Shown here: positions 1 through 9,997 of the stretch, one piece after another
How the letters are laid out: each line of letters opens with the position of its first letter
Position numbering within the stretch: position 1 is the first letter of the stretch
NCBI GenBank assembly: GCA_002457435.1
Contig: NTLA01000015.1
Coordinates: 1 to 46,468, forward strand
Origin: Acidimicrobiales bacterium MED-G01
Lineage (GTDB): Bacteria; Actinomycetota; Acidimicrobiia; Acidimicrobiales; Poriferisodalaceae
Direction: 5' to 3'
Length of the DNA stretch: 46,468 nt
Notes under the pieces: model-generated
Told to the model about the DNA's origin: nothing
What the model saw: only the letters and a program-made list of their open reading frames with translations
Database searches by the model: none
Position numbers and translations under genes: made by a program

Positions 1-1604
1 GTGGGTGAGACGAGTGAGACTTGTTCGAGAAATTCGTCGCAGGTTTCGTAAGCCTCGGCTGACCCTATGAGTTCTGCGAGATTCTCAAGTCGTCCTTCTG
101 CTTCTATTGAACGTTCGTCTCGTAACTCTTCGATGTATCCGGAGCGTTCTAGGGCGAGTTGCAAGATTTCCGCTGGTCCATCTGAGACGCGGTTTGAGAG
201 TTGTCGAATGAGTTCGGTGAAGTTGGCGAGTCCTTTCTTTGCGGGGCCGCTGATTCCTACTTCGGGCCAGTTGTTGAGTGCTTCGTTGAATGGCACTGCG
301 TTGCTGTTGGCGTATTGGTCGAGTCTCGCGACGCTGCTGTCGCCTATGCCGCGTTTGGGCACGTTGAGGACCCGTTTAAGTGAGACTTCGTCGGTGGGGT
401 TGACGATGGCTCGTAGATAGGCGAGTGCGTCCTTTACTTCTCGTCGGTCATAGAAGCGGGTACCGCCAACAACTCGATATGGCAGGGAGGAACCTGCGAG
501 GCGCTCTTCAATGATTCGACTTTGTGCGTTCGCTCTGTAAAAGATTGCGACGTCGCTCCACCTAAGACCTCCTTGTTCATGTCGCCGTTGTAGTTCGCCG
601 ATAATCCAGGAGGCTTCGTCGACTTCGTCGTCAGCTCGGTACAGGATGACCTTGTCTCCGGTCGATTTGTCGGTCCATAGTTCTTTGGGTTTTCGTCCGA
701 AGTTGTTGGAGATGACGGAGTTCGCTGCATCGAGGATGGTTTGTGTAGATCGGTAGTTCTGATCGAGTACGACGACGCTGGTGTCGGGGAATGCTTTTTC
801 GAATTCAAGAATGTTTCGTATGTCGGCGCCGCGGAATGCGTATACCGACTGGTCACTATCGCCGACTACGAAGACGTTTCGGTGTTTGTCTCCCAGTTTG
901 AGAACAATGTCATTTTGTGCCGGGTTGGTGTCTTGGTATTCGTCTACTAGGACATGTTGGAACCGGTCTTGATAGTGCTTGAGGGCGTCGGGGTAATTGT
1001 TGAACAGCTCCACGGTGACGGTGAGGAGGTCGTCGAAATCCATAGCGCCTGCTGTGCGGAGGCGTCGTTGATATTCGTTGTAAATCTCTGCGACTTTTCG
1101 ATCGAAAATTCCGTCGGCCCTGTCAAGTGCTGCGTCGGTGGATATGAGTTCGTTTTTGAGGTTGGAGATGTGTGCATGAACGCTTCGAGCGACGAATTTT
1201 TTGCTGTCAAGACCCAGATCGCGCACAACGTATCCGGTGAGGCGGGTAGCGTCAGCTTGGTCGTAGATTGAGAATGCACGCGGATATCCGAGTTGTTCGG
1301 CGTCACGTCGGAGGATGCGAACGCACGCCGAGTGGAAGGTGGACACCCACATTTTTTCGGCGACGGGACCCACCAGCGCAGCGACTCGATCTTTCATTTC
1401 TTGGGCTGCTTTATTGGTAAACGTGATGGCGAGGATTTGGAATGGGTTGATGTTGTCTTCTCGAATGAGGTGGGCGATGCGATGGGTGAGGACTCGTGTT
1501 TTCCCTGAACCTGCGCCAGCGACGACGAGCATTGGTCCATCTCTGTGGATCACGGCGTCGTGTTGTGCGGGATTGAGGTCTTGGAGGATGTCGTTGGCGT
1601 TCAT
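1..1604 (-). CDS. pcrA: ATP-dependent DNA helicase PcrA/UvrD (N-terminal part, cut by window edge)
   Basis: Superfamily 1A 3'-5' DNA helicase of the UvrD/PcrA type, which acts in nucleotide excision repair and in clearing proteins from DNA. Translating the minus strand from the ATG at 1602-1604 gives 534 codons with no stop before the window edge. Visible motifs are Walker A GAGSGKT (residues 30-36), motif Ia TFTNKAAQEM (61-70), Ib TFHSACVRILR (from 89), Walker B DEYQDTN (221-227), the GDSDQSVYAFRGAD block shortly after it, and VGGTRFYDRREVKD further on. The remaining C-terminal part, normally about 200 more residues, lies outside the window. It starts 8 bp after the argJ stop, so it is probably the last gene of the guaA-argJ unit. 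PcrA rather than RecB or Rep is the best family fit from the motif spacing, but the C-terminus needed to settle the subfamily is not visible. Confidence 0.95.
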   Translation of the reverse strand, partial: MNANDILQDLNPAQHDAVIHRDGPMLVVAGAGSGKTRVLTHRIAHLIREDNINPFQILAITFTNKAAQEMKDRVAALVGPVAEKMWVSTFHSACVRILRRDAEQLGYPRAFSIYDQADATRLTGYVVRDLGLDSKKFVARSVHAHISNLKNELISTDAALDRADGIFDRKVAEIYNEYQRRLRTAGAMDFDDLLTVTVELFNNYPDALKHYQDRFQHVLVDEYQDTNPAQNDIVLKLGDKHRNVFVVGDSDQSVYAFRGADIRNILEFEKAFPDTSVVVLDQNYRSTQTILDAANSVISNNFGRKPKELWTDKSTGDKVILYRADDEVDEASWIIGELQRRHEQGGLRWSDVAIFYRANAQSRIIEERLAGSSLPYRVVGGTRFYDRREVKDALAYLRAIVNPTDEVSLKRVLNVPKRGIGDSSVARLDQYANSNAVPFNEALNNWPEVGISGPAKKGLANFTELIRQLSNRVSDGPAEILQLALERSGYIEELRDERSIEAEGRLENLAELIGSAEAYETCDEFLEQVSLVSP

Positions 1605-1612
1605 CACAAAGT

Positions 1613-2761
1613 TCAGGTGGTGTAGTCGGCGTTGATACGAACGTATCCATCTGTCAGGTCACATCCATACGCTGTGAAGGTTCCGTCGCTGATGCCGAGA
1701 TCCGCGTTGATGTGGACTTCGTCGCCCGCGAGATAGGTCTCCAGTTCAGTGAGTGTTTGCGGGGTAGCTGGGGTGGGGTACACCTCTTGTGTACCGAATT
1801 GGATGGCGACGTTGTGTTCGTCGATATCAACGTCATTGCATTTTCCGATAGCCATGGCAACGCGACCCCAGTTTGGGTCACAGCCATGGACTGCTGTTTT
1901 GACGAGTGGGGAATTAACGATGGCCTTCGCTACTCGTCGTGCTTGTTCGTTGTCGCGGGCGGACGTGACGTTCACAACGATGAGTGTTTCTGCGCCTTCC
2001 CCGTCTGCGGCGAGTTGGCGGGTGAGATTGAGGCACACCTCTGACAAAGCTGTTTCGAATTGGTTCTCGTCGACTGGCCCAGCTTGTCCTGACGCTAAAA
2101 CGATGGCCATGTCGCTGGTTGAAGTGTCGGTGTCGACGCTCAGAGCGTTGAATGTGTGCTGGACAACGCGACGAAAGGTTTCATCAAGGCGGTCTGAGCT
2201 AATTTCTGCATCGGTGGTGATTATGGCAATCATCGTTGCCATGTCCGGTTCAATCATGCCGACGCCTTTTGCAATTCCGACGATGGTTGCTGATCCAGCA
2301 GAAGCTGAAGCGACCTTTGGATGAGTGTCGGTTGTCATTATTGCTCTGGCAGCGAGTTCCGCCGATTGTTCTGAAAACGGTGCGTTGAGTTGGGTGAAGT
2401 GTGTTCGAATTTTGTCCATTGGGTAGCGCACACCAATGACTCCAGTTGAGCCGACAATAATTTCGGTCGGGTCTGCGTCTACCGTTGCCGCCACTAGTTC
2501 TGTGAGTTCTTTGGCGTCGGCGTGGCCAGTTTCACCTGTCGCCACGTTGGCGTTCTTAGAGACGACAGCAACAGCTCTTGCGGTGCCACTGGCGACGTTG
2601 TGTCTGCAGATTTCTATGTTTGGTCCGGCGAAACGGCTTTGCGTGAACACACCTGCAATTGTCGTCTGAGGAATGCAGCCGAGCAGCATGAGGTCGTTGG
2701 TGTCGTCCTTAACGCCCATATTGCCTACGTGAAGGGTGAACCCTTGTGGGAAGTCAGTCAT
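1613..2761 (-). CDS. argJ: Bifunctional glutamate N-acetyltransferase / amino-acid acetyltransferase ArgJ
   Basis: ArgJ transfers the acetyl group of N-acetylornithine to glutamate, recycling it within arginine biosynthesis; bifunctional members can also use acetyl-CoA. The 382-residue length is normal. The precursor self-cleaves before a threonine: here the signature KGVGMIEPDMATM places the nucleophile at about T176, and the oxyanion-hole motif GSTGVIG is at 104-110. The C-terminus is the typical Y-V-R-I-N-A-D-Y-T-T type. It lies 4 bp after the guaA stop and 8 bp before pcrA, so it is probably cotranscribed with both. No other arginine genes are next to it in this window, so the rest of the pathway must lie elsewhere. 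Whether it is mono- or bifunctional cannot be read from sequence. Confidence 0.95.
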   Translation of the reverse strand: MTDFPQGFTLHVGNMGVKDDTNDLMLLGCIPQTTIAGVFTQSRFAGPNIEICRHNVASGTARAVAVVSKNANVATGETGHADAKELTELVAATVDADPTEIIVGSTGVIGVRYPMDKIRTHFTQLNAPFSEQSAELAARAIMTTDTHPKVASASAGSATIVGIAKGVGMIEPDMATMIAIITTDAEISSDRLDETFRRVVQHTFNALSVDTDTSTSDMAIVLASGQAGPVDENQFETALSEVCLNLTRQLAADGEGAETLIVVNVTSARDNEQARRVAKAIVNSPLVKTAVHGCDPNWGRVAMAIGKCNDVDIDEHNVAIQFGTQEVYPTPATPQTLTELETYLAGDEVHINADLGISDGTFTAYGCDLTDGYVRINADYTT

Positions 2762-2765
2762 CTAG

Positions 2766-4319
2766 TCATTCCCATTCGATAGTGCCAGGAGGTTTTGAGG
2801 TGATGTCATAGACCACCCGATTCACACCTTCGACTTCGTTGATGATTCGCGATGACATGTTTTCGAGTATGTCGTAGGGCAGTCGGGCCCAGTCGGCCGT
2901 CATCGCATCTTCACTAGTAACTGCGCGAATAATGATCGGTCGTGCATAGGTGCGTTCATCGCCCATGACTCCAACACTGCGGATATCTGCCAGGACCGCG
3001 AACGCTTGCCATATCTCTCGTTCCAACCCGGCGCGCAAGATTTCTTCTCTGACTATTGCGTCCGCGTGTTGAAGCAGCGCGACAGCTTCGGGGGTTACTT
3101 CTCCGATAATGCGGACTCCGAGGCCCGGTCCGGGAAATGGTTGTCTCCAAACGATTTCGTCTGGAAGTCCTAGCTCGGTGCCTACTGCCCGTACTTCGTC
3201 TTTGAATAGGGTGCGCAGAGGCTCGACCAGTTCGAATTCCATGTCGTCTGGGAGTCCGCCCACGTTGTGATGGCTTTTGATTTTGGCTGCCTCGCTCGTC
3301 CCTGATTCGATGACGTCGGGGTAGAGGGTTCCTTGGACTAGGAAATGGGCGTCAGTGATCCCGCCTTGTGCCTTTTCGAAGATTCGGATGAATTTTTCGC
3401 CAATTATTTTTCTTTTGTCTTCAGGGTCAGTGATTCCTTGAAGCGCTTCGAGAAAAGCGTCGGCGGCACGTTCATGAATTAGCTCGATTCCTTGGGTTCG
3501 TTGGAATGTTTCCACGACCTGGTCGCCTTCTCCGAGACGCATCAGACCGGTGTCAACAAAAACACAGACGAGTTGAGATCCGATGGCTTTATGGACCAGA
3601 GCTGCTGCGACCGCGCTGTCGACGCCTCCCGAAAGACCGCAGATTGCTCGTCCTTTCCCTATTTGTTTGCGGATCGCGTCGATGCTTTCTTCGATGACAT
3701 TGGTCATCGTCCAGTCAGCCCGGCACTCGGCAATGTCGATGAGGAATCGTTCTAGAAGCTTCTGGCCGTGCGGCGTGTGGACGACTTCTGGGTGGTATTG
3801 AACCCCGTATATGCGGTTGTCAACATTTTCGATGACGGCTGCGGGGGCGTCGTTGGTTGATGCCGTGATGCTGAAGCCTTCAGGGGGCTGGGTTACGGCA
3901 TCGAAGTGCGACATCCATACCGAATCACCGGTTGCCACGTTTTGAGGAAGGAGCTGTGATGGTTGGTCGTTTCGGTGAAGCTCGGTTCTGCCGTATTCGC
4001 CGCGGCCGCTCCGGTCGACTGTTCCTCCGAGCTGGTGTGCGATGAGTTGCGATCCATAGCAGATCCCGAGGATCGGGATACCTAGTTCGTACACTCCGTC
4101 GTCGATTATTGGCGCTCCGTCAATGTGGACTGATTTAGGTCCACCGGACAAGATGATGGCTGCCGGAGCACGGCGTGCGATTTCTTCGGCAGTGATCGTG
4201 TTCGGCACAATTTCGCTATACACACGCGCTTCGCGAACTCGTCGAGCTATCAGTTGAGCATATTGGGCGCCAAAATCGACGACCAGAACTGTTTCGTGGG
4301 CGTTATCGACCTGGACCAT
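2766..4319 (-). CDS. guaA: GMP synthase (glutamine-hydrolysing) GuaA
   Basis: Converts XMP, glutamine and ATP to GMP, the last step of guanine nucleotide synthesis, in the cytoplasm. The 517 residues match the single-chain bacterial form. The N-terminal class I glutamine amidotransferase has its nucleophile Cys87 in GICYGS, with His176 and Glu178 in QYHPEV completing the triad. The ATP pyrophosphatase domain follows with the PP-loop SGGVDS at 230-235, and the dimerisation domain ends in KPPGTIEWE, as is typical of the family. The ATG at 4319 is the natural start (the family N-terminus leads into [10 protein letters not shown]), although its ribosome-binding site is weak. The 60-bp gap from the NUDIX gene upstream shows no clear terminator. 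Confidence 0.98.
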   Translation of the reverse strand: MVQVDNAHETVLVVDFGAQYAQLIARRVREARVYSEIVPNTITAEEIARRAPAAIILSGGPKSVHIDGAPIIDDGVYELGIPILGICYGSQLIAHQLGGTVDRSGRGEYGRTELHRNDQPSQLLPQNVATGDSVWMSHFDAVTQPPEGFSITASTNDAPAAVIENVDNRIYGVQYHPEVVHTPHGQKLLERFLIDIAECRADWTMTNVIEESIDAIRKQIGKGRAICGLSGGVDSAVAAALVHKAIGSQLVCVFVDTGLMRLGEGDQVVETFQRTQGIELIHERAADAFLEALQGITDPEDKRKIIGEKFIRIFEKAQGGITDAHFLVQGTLYPDVIESGTSEAAKIKSHHNVGGLPDDMEFELVEPLRTLFKDEVRAVGTELGLPDEIVWRQPFPGPGLGVRIIGEVTPEAVALLQHADAIVREEILRAGLEREIWQAFAVLADIRSVGVMGDERTYARPIIIRAVTSEDAMTADWARLPYDILENMSSRIINEVEGVNRVVYDITSKPPGTIEWE

Positions 4320-4379
4320 GCGCGATTCGTCCGCTCGGGAAGTAATCGACTGTAGCGGTCATTGATCCCGTATCACGGT

Positions 4380-5060
4380 TTATTTCGTTTCTTCCGACTC
4401 TTGGAAGGCAGTCGTTAGTAGCTGGTGGAGCAGGTTTGCTGTCGCTCCCCAAATGGTGTCTCCATAAAGTTCGAAGAAATAGACAGGACGTTCTTCGGTT
4501 GAACCGGGCCATGCCCACCGTTCTTCTCGATAAACGCCGGGAAGCAACAGTTCAGATAATGGAATATTCAAGATTTTGTCCACTTCGTCCGGGTTGGCGA
4601 TCAGTGAGGGTTTCTGTGGGAGGCGCGCAACGTAGGGCACTATGCGCGCTTGGGAGGAGAATGTTGTGAGGTGGTCGAGCTCACCAATTCTCTGCACCAG
4701 TGCGCTGTCTAGGTGTACTTCTTCTCGCGCCTCTCGACAAGCTGTTTCCCACAGTGATTCTCCTGGGTCTTGGCCTCCTCCGGGGAAACTGACTTCACCG
4801 CTGTGGGAGCGCATCTTTTGTGTCCGGCGGGTCAAGACGACTGTCGGCTCAAGGTCGTCGTACAGCGCTATGAGAACAGCTGAGTGCCGTTTAGGAGGTG
4901 GAGCTCCGGTTCGCTGATAACCGATTGGTCGAGTAGCTAGGTGTCGTTCGAGAGTGTCCAAACACATCTGCGCCGAAGTAGGCCAAGGAGCCGGACCGCC
5001 GAGACTCCAGTGCTCCGGTCGTGGAATGTGTTGAGGACCGCCTCGTTCGGTTTCAGTCAC
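4380..5060 (-). CDS. NUDIX hydrolase, CoA pyrophosphatase (NudL-like)
   Basis: 226-residue NUDIX hydrolase. The NuCoA-type signature LTRRTQKMRSHSGEVSFPGG (residues 77-96) runs directly into the NUDIX box, which indicates coenzyme A pyrophosphatase activity, splitting CoA into phosphopantetheine and 3',5'-ADP. The metal-binding residues Glu110, Glu113 and Glu114 of REAREE are present, but the glycine that usually follows two residues after the EE pair is His116. The start is a GTG with no convincing Shine-Dalgarno sequence, directly downstream of the groL terminator and a second small hairpin, so a separate promoter is likely. A broader NUDIX substrate range cannot be excluded. Confidence 0.85.
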   Translation of the reverse strand: MTETERGGPQHIPRPEHWSLGGPAPWPTSAQMCLDTLERHLATRPIGYQRTGAPPPKRHSAVLIALYDDLEPTVVLTRRTQKMRSHSGEVSFPGGGQDPGESLWETACREAREEVHLDSALVQRIGELDHLTTFSSQARIVPYVARLPQKPSLIANPDEVDKILNIPLSELLLPGVYREERWAWPGSTEERPVYFFELYGDTIWGATANLLHQLLTTAFQESEETK

Positions 5061-5069
5061 AACTGCAAA

Positions 5070-5085
5070 CTAGGAGATTTCCTAG
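5070..5085. repeat. Small perfect hairpin between groL terminator and NUDIX gene
   Basis: CTAGGA-GATT-TCCTAG forms a perfect 6-bp stem with a 4-base loop. It lies 10 bp before the GTG of the NUDIX gene and 8 bp from the groL terminator stem. It could be a 5' leader hairpin of the NUDIX transcript, an operator, or chance; no regulator is evident. Confidence 0.35.
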
Positions 5086-5086
5086 G

Positions 5087-5123
5087 AAAACGCATCGGGG
5101 CGGACCCGAAGGTCCGCCCCGAT
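5087..5123 (-). terminator. Rho-independent terminator of groES-groL
   Basis: The minus strand reads a perfect 13-bp GC-rich stem (5094-5106 paired with 5111-5123, loop CGAA) followed by GCGTTTTCC. It lies 18 bp beyond the groL stop. This is the strongest intrinsic terminator seen in the window and ends the chaperonin operon before the NUDIX gene. Confidence 0.88.
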
Positions 5124-5141
5124 ACACATGAGTTGTTTGGA

Positions 5142-6788
<1,647 letters not shown>

Positions 6789-6794
6789 TCAGAC

Positions 6795-7085
6795 TCAGCT
6801 CACTATCGCGAGGACATCGCGTGCACTTAGGATCAATAGATCTTCGCCGTCTGATGTGATTTCGGTGCCACCGTATTTGCTGTATATGACGGTGTCGCCG
6901 GCGTTCACGTCGACGGGAATGAGTTCTCCGGTTGAATCGGATCGCTTTCCCGGGCCTACCGCGAGGACTTCACCCTGTTGGGGTTTTTCCTGGGCAGTAT
7001 CGGGAATAACAAGACCGCTAGCAGTGGTCTCCTCAGCGACGCCGGGTCGCACAACAATGCGGTCCTCGAGTGGCTGCAGGTTCAT
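6795..7085 (-). CDS. groES: 10-kDa co-chaperonin GroES
   Basis: GroES caps the GroEL chamber. The reading frame is open to an ATG at 7124, but the start chosen here is the ATG at 7085, giving 96 residues beginning M-N-L-Q-P-L-E-D-R, the canonical family N-terminus. A GGAGG ribosome-binding site lies 10 bases before this ATG, inside the longer frame. The core IVVRPG, the mobile-loop region [19 protein letters not shown] and the [10 protein letters not shown] motif are all present. First gene of the groES-groL operon, with a promoter and perfect CIRCE operator upstream. Confidence 0.96.
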   Translation of the reverse strand: MNLQPLEDRIVVRPGVAEETTASGLVIPDTAQEKPQQGEVLAVGPGKRSDSTGELIPVDVNAGDTVIYSKYGGTEITSDGEDLLILSARDVLAIVS

Positions 7086-7131
7086 CAGCTGTTCGCCTCC
7101 ATAGCTTGTGTAATTAGGGTTCATGGGAGCA

Positions 7132-7158
7132 TTAGCACTCTCACATGGGGAGTGCTAA
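7132..7158. promoter_or_regulatory. CIRCE operator (HrcA binding site)
   Basis: Exact match to the consensus inverted repeat TTAGCACTC-N9-GAGTGCTAA. It lies 46 bp upstream of the groES start and touches the predicted -10 box, so bound HrcA would block transcription until heat shock. HrcA itself is not encoded in the window. Confidence 0.97.
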
Positions 7159-7187
7159 CGATATGGCGGTTAGCTGCCGAGAAACAA
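7158..7187 (-). promoter_or_regulatory. Predicted groES-groL promoter
   Basis: On the minus strand TTGTTT (7182-7187) and TATCGT (7158-7163) are separated by 18 bases and fit a vegetative sigma-70-type promoter with an actinobacterial TANNNT -10 box. The -10 overlaps the first base of the CIRCE repeat, the usual layout for HrcA repression. This is an assignment by pattern only. Confidence 0.6.
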
Positions 7188-7232
7188 CCTGTTGGGGCAA
7201 CGTTTCTCAGAATTTTTCATAAATTTGTCTGA

Positions 7233-8234
7233 TTAATCGACAAATGGGAGCCGCAGATTCGGATCTGCTCCTAGATCTAGGGGGGATTCTCCGTGGCTTT
7301 GCATTCGCCACCAGGCTGTTGCGGCCACCATCGCGGCGTTATCTGTGCACATTGCTCGGGAGGGAAGAAATCCTTGGATGCCGTCTTCCACACATATATC
7401 CAGCGTTCTCTCTCGGAGTTCACTGTTGGCAGCTACTCCGCCCGCTAGACAGATACCTTTCGCTCCTACCTCGTGTGCAGCCCGTCGAACTTTGTGGGTG
7501 AGGACATCAACCGCTGCTGCTTGGAATGAAGCGGCTATGTCCGCTGTTTCCACACCAGGGTTTTGCCGGACGTGATTCACAACTGCGGTCTTCAGTCCTG
7601 AGAACGAAAAGTTGAGACCTTCGTTGCGCATGGGGGGCGTAAATTTGACTGCATTGGGGTCTCCTTGCTTGCTTAAGTCATCGATAGCCGGACCTCCCGG
7701 GTATCCCAAACCCAGATATCTGGCCACTTTGTCAAATGCTTCCCCTGCTGCGTCGTCCACTGTCGCACCCAGGAGCCGATATTGTCCGTGGTCTTGAAAC
7801 TCGATGAGCATGGTGTGTCCGCCGCTCACAAGCATTACGACAAGTGGGAATTCTATTTCTGGTTCCTCTAGCAGAGCCGCATATAAGTGAGCTTCGTGGT
7901 GGTTGATGCCGATGAAGGGAACATTCCAACCGAGTGAGAGCGCTTTGGCTGCTGATACGCCTATGAGGAGACTGCCGATGAGCCCTGGTCCATGAGTTGC
8001 AGACACAACATCGATGTCTTCGTCGTTGATCCCTGCTTCCACCAGTGCTTCCGCAATGACGGGTGTAAGTAAGGATTCGTGGGCTCGTCCAGCGATTTCC
8101 GGGACTACTCCGCCATAGCGTGCATGAAGGTCGACTTGACTGCTGACGACGTTGGCGAGGACTTGGTTTCCGTCGACGACCACGGCTGCTGCGGTTTCGT
8201 CGCACGAAGTTTCGATTCCTAGAATTACAGTCAT
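7233..8234 (-). CDS. tsaD: tRNA N6-adenosine threonylcarbamoyltransferase TsaD
   Basis: Catalytic subunit that transfers the threonylcarbamoyl group to A37 of ANN-decoding tRNAs (t6A). The 333 residues are normal. It shows the N-terminal GIETSCDETAAAVV ASKHA-type phosphate motif, the metal ligands His112 and His116 in NHHEAH, HGPGLIGSLLIG at 81-92, and the GGVAANSELR motif near the C-terminus. It overlaps rimI by 4 bp and closes the tsaE-tsaB-rimI-tsaD run, so all t6A transfer partners except TsaC/Sua5 are encoded together. Confidence 0.97.
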   Translation of the reverse strand: MTVILGIETSCDETAAAVVVDGNQVLANVVSSQVDLHARYGGVVPEIAGRAHESLLTPVIAEALVEAGINDEDIDVVSATHGPGLIGSLLIGVSAAKALSLGWNVPFIGINHHEAHLYAALLEEPEIEFPLVVMLVSGGHTMLIEFQDHGQYRLLGATVDDAAGEAFDKVARYLGLGYPGGPAIDDLSKQGDPNAVKFTPPMRNEGLNFSFSGLKTAVVNHVRQNPGVETADIAASFQAAAVDVLTHKVRRAAHEVGAKGICLAGGVAANSELRERTLDICVEDGIQGFLPSRAMCTDNAAMVAATAWWRMQSHGESPLDLGADPNLRLPFVD

Positions 8235-8767
8235 TGTTGTCCCCAGTCTGTGGTGCCTGGTATCTCAGTTTCGATTTGGTTGAGAAGCGCGCTGTGGGCA
8301 GCGTCTTGTATGTCATGGCACCACATCACGAGAGCGTCTTCTCCATTGTCGCCGTAGTATCCGGCTCGCACTCCGGCAGGCGCGTATCCGAATCGTCTGT
8401 AGAGCTTTTGGGCGCGTTCGTTTGATACTCGAACTTCGAGTGTCATTGCGGTGATGTTGTGGAGAAGGCTGCCACGGTGGACAGCCAGCATTAGTCGATT
8501 GGCGATGCCGCGGCTTTGTGCTCGCGGGTCAACTGCTACTGAGGTGATGTGCCCTTCGTCGTGGACGATCATTGCTCCTCCGTAGCCTGCGACTCGGCTG
8601 TTGTGGTAGGCGACGTAGTACACCCGCCGGTCTTGCCGTCGCAGTTCGTCGTGATACATCGACGCGGACCATGGCTTTGTGTAGACCTGTTTGTCGATGT
8701 TGCGGATCGCTCGAACATGTCGTTTTCTCATTTGTTCAATAGCGATGTGCGTTTCATCGGTGATCAT
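8231..8767 (-). CDS. rimI: GNAT acetyltransferase, RimI-type (ribosomal protein S18 alanine N-acetyltransferase)
   Basis: 178-residue GNAT-fold acetyltransferase. The acetyl-CoA loop is RAQSRGIANRL (R/Q-x-x-G-x-G/A pattern), preceded by the beta-4 motif HITSVAVDP, and followed by LEVRVSNERAQKLYRRFGY, the RimI signature for substrate and CoA binding. RimI acetylates the N-terminal alanine of ribosomal protein S18; in actinobacteria relatives may have wider N-terminal targets. It overlaps both tsaB and tsaD by ATGA. The first 12 or so residues before MRKRHVRAI may be over-called, since several close ATG codons are available. Confidence 0.88.
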   Translation of the reverse strand: MITDETHIAIEQMRKRHVRAIRNIDKQVYTKPWSASMYHDELRRQDRRVYYVAYHNSRVAGYGGAMIVHDEGHITSVAVDPRAQSRGIANRLMLAVHRGSLLHNITAMTLEVRVSNERAQKLYRRFGYAPAGVRAGYYGDNGEDALVMWCHDIQDAAHSALLNQIETEIPGTTDWGQQ

Positions 8768-9462
8768 GAGCGTTCCCGTTGTTGCCAGTTGATCCGGGCA
8801 TCGGGAGCCCTGAGATACAGCGGTGTGACCTCAGACGGAGAAACGAATTCTTCGCGCAACGCGCGAGGGTGAGCGAGTTCTACGAGAGATCCCGCGTTGG
8901 GGTATCTGAACCCTTCTTGACCAATTTCGACACCTCGAAGATTTTCGAAAGTTTCTGCGTAACGTTGCGCTCCGTCACCTACAACTATGCAGTCTTCGGC
9001 GTTGGCGTTGAGTTGATTGGCTACGTTGTCGGGCTGGTCGACGTGAGGCTCAGAGATTCGTTGGATGCCTCCGGCCGTTTTCCGGTAAGTGGCGTAGAAG
9101 ATTTCTCCGCGGCGGGCGTCGACTGTTGACACAATCAGTCGGTCGGAGAATCGGGCCGGGAAAGCTGCAAGGTCGAGGCTGGATATCCCAATCATGGGTA
9201 CTTTGCATGCGTGTGCTATCGCTTTAGCGGTCGCGAGGCCTACCCGGAGCCCGGTGAACAGACCTGGGCCAATGTCGACAGCTACGACTCCAATCTCTTG
9301 AAGGTCGATCTTGGTTTGAGCGCATAAAAATTGGATGGCCGGGGCGAGAGTTTCAGCATGACGTCGATCTCTGGCCGTATGGAATGAGGCTATGACTCCT
9401 TCGTGGCCCCCTATGGCGACTCCTACTTGTGGAGTGGCTGTTTCTATGCCGAGTACGAGCAT
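8764..9462 (-). CDS. tsaB: tRNA threonylcarbamoyladenosine biosynthesis protein TsaB
   Basis: Non-catalytic ASKHA-fold partner of TsaD in the bacterial t6A complex. The 232 residues are normal. The N-terminus GIETATPQVGVAIG, the central DIGPGLFTGLRVGLATAKA and the SSLDLAA segment are diagnostic of TsaB. It ends in an ATGA overlap with rimI and follows tsaE with one base between them, so TsaE, TsaB and TsaD are likely made in balanced amounts from one message. Confidence 0.96.
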   Translation of the reverse strand: MLVLGIETATPQVGVAIGGHEGVIASFHTARDRRHAETLAPAIQFLCAQTKIDLQEIGVVAVDIGPGLFTGLRVGLATAKAIAHACKVPMIGISSLDLAAFPARFSDRLIVSTVDARRGEIFYATYRKTAGGIQRISEPHVDQPDNVANQLNANAEDCIVVGDGAQRYAETFENLRGVEIGQEGFRYPNAGSLVELAHPRALREEFVSPSEVTPLYLRAPDARINWQQRERS

Positions 9463-9463
9463 G

Positions 9464-9970
9464 CTAGAGCTCCCCTATTTCGGCGGTGGTCCAGTCTTTC
9501 CAAGCATCTTCTAGCTTTTGGTTTCTCGACACCCAAGAGGGTCCTATGGGCTCAATTTCGAGGACGCGCGCATCATCGATGTCTTCTAAGTGTCCAAGTT
9601 GAATTCGTATGCGCAAAAAGTCTCTCGGCAGTTCCGGTACGACAACTTCGCCCCATTCGATACAGATTGTTGCATGGTCGTCTAGGAGTTCTGGTAGGTC
9701 GAGATCCAGGACCTCTGCAAGGTTGTCCAGGCGATAGACGTCGAGGTGGTGAAGACGCAAGCGGCCTTCGTAGCTGGCGGCCAAGGTGAATGTGGGGCTT
9801 GTGACCTGTTCGGTGACTCCGAGTGCCGCTGCCAGGCCTTGAACGAAAGCGGTTTTCCCAGCTCCCAAGTCTCCCGAGAGGAGGATGACATCTCCTGGCA
9901 TCAAGATCGGTTCGAGAGCGGCAGCTACTTGCCTTGTGGCTTCTACGGAACGGGTTCGGACATGCATCAT
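9464..9970 (-). CDS. tsaE: tRNA threonylcarbamoyladenosine biosynthesis ATPase TsaE
   Basis: Small P-loop ATPase that supports turnover of the TsaB-TsaD complex. Walker A is GDLGAGKT at residues 33-40, followed by the conserved VTSPTFTL and the HHLDVYRL and EWGE motifs. The 168 residues are normal for the family. The frame begins with two adjacent Met codons, so the start could be one codon later. It lies 27 bp after alr. The last residues approach the tsaB start to within one base. Confidence 0.96.
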   Translation of the reverse strand: MMHVRTRSVEATRQVAAALEPILMPGDVILLSGDLGAGKTAFVQGLAAALGVTEQVTSPTFTLAASYEGRLRLHHLDVYRLDNLAEVLDLDLPELLDDHATICIEWGEVVVPELPRDFLRIRIQLGHLEDIDDARVLEIEPIGPSWVSRNQKLEDAWKDWTTAEIGEL

Positions 9971-9997
9971 GGGAGCTAGTTCTGAGTGTACGACTGG

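Noticed and set aside
7086-7124. Longer start for groES
   Set aside because: The 13 extra codons contain the GGAGG ribosome-binding site of the canonical start at 7085.
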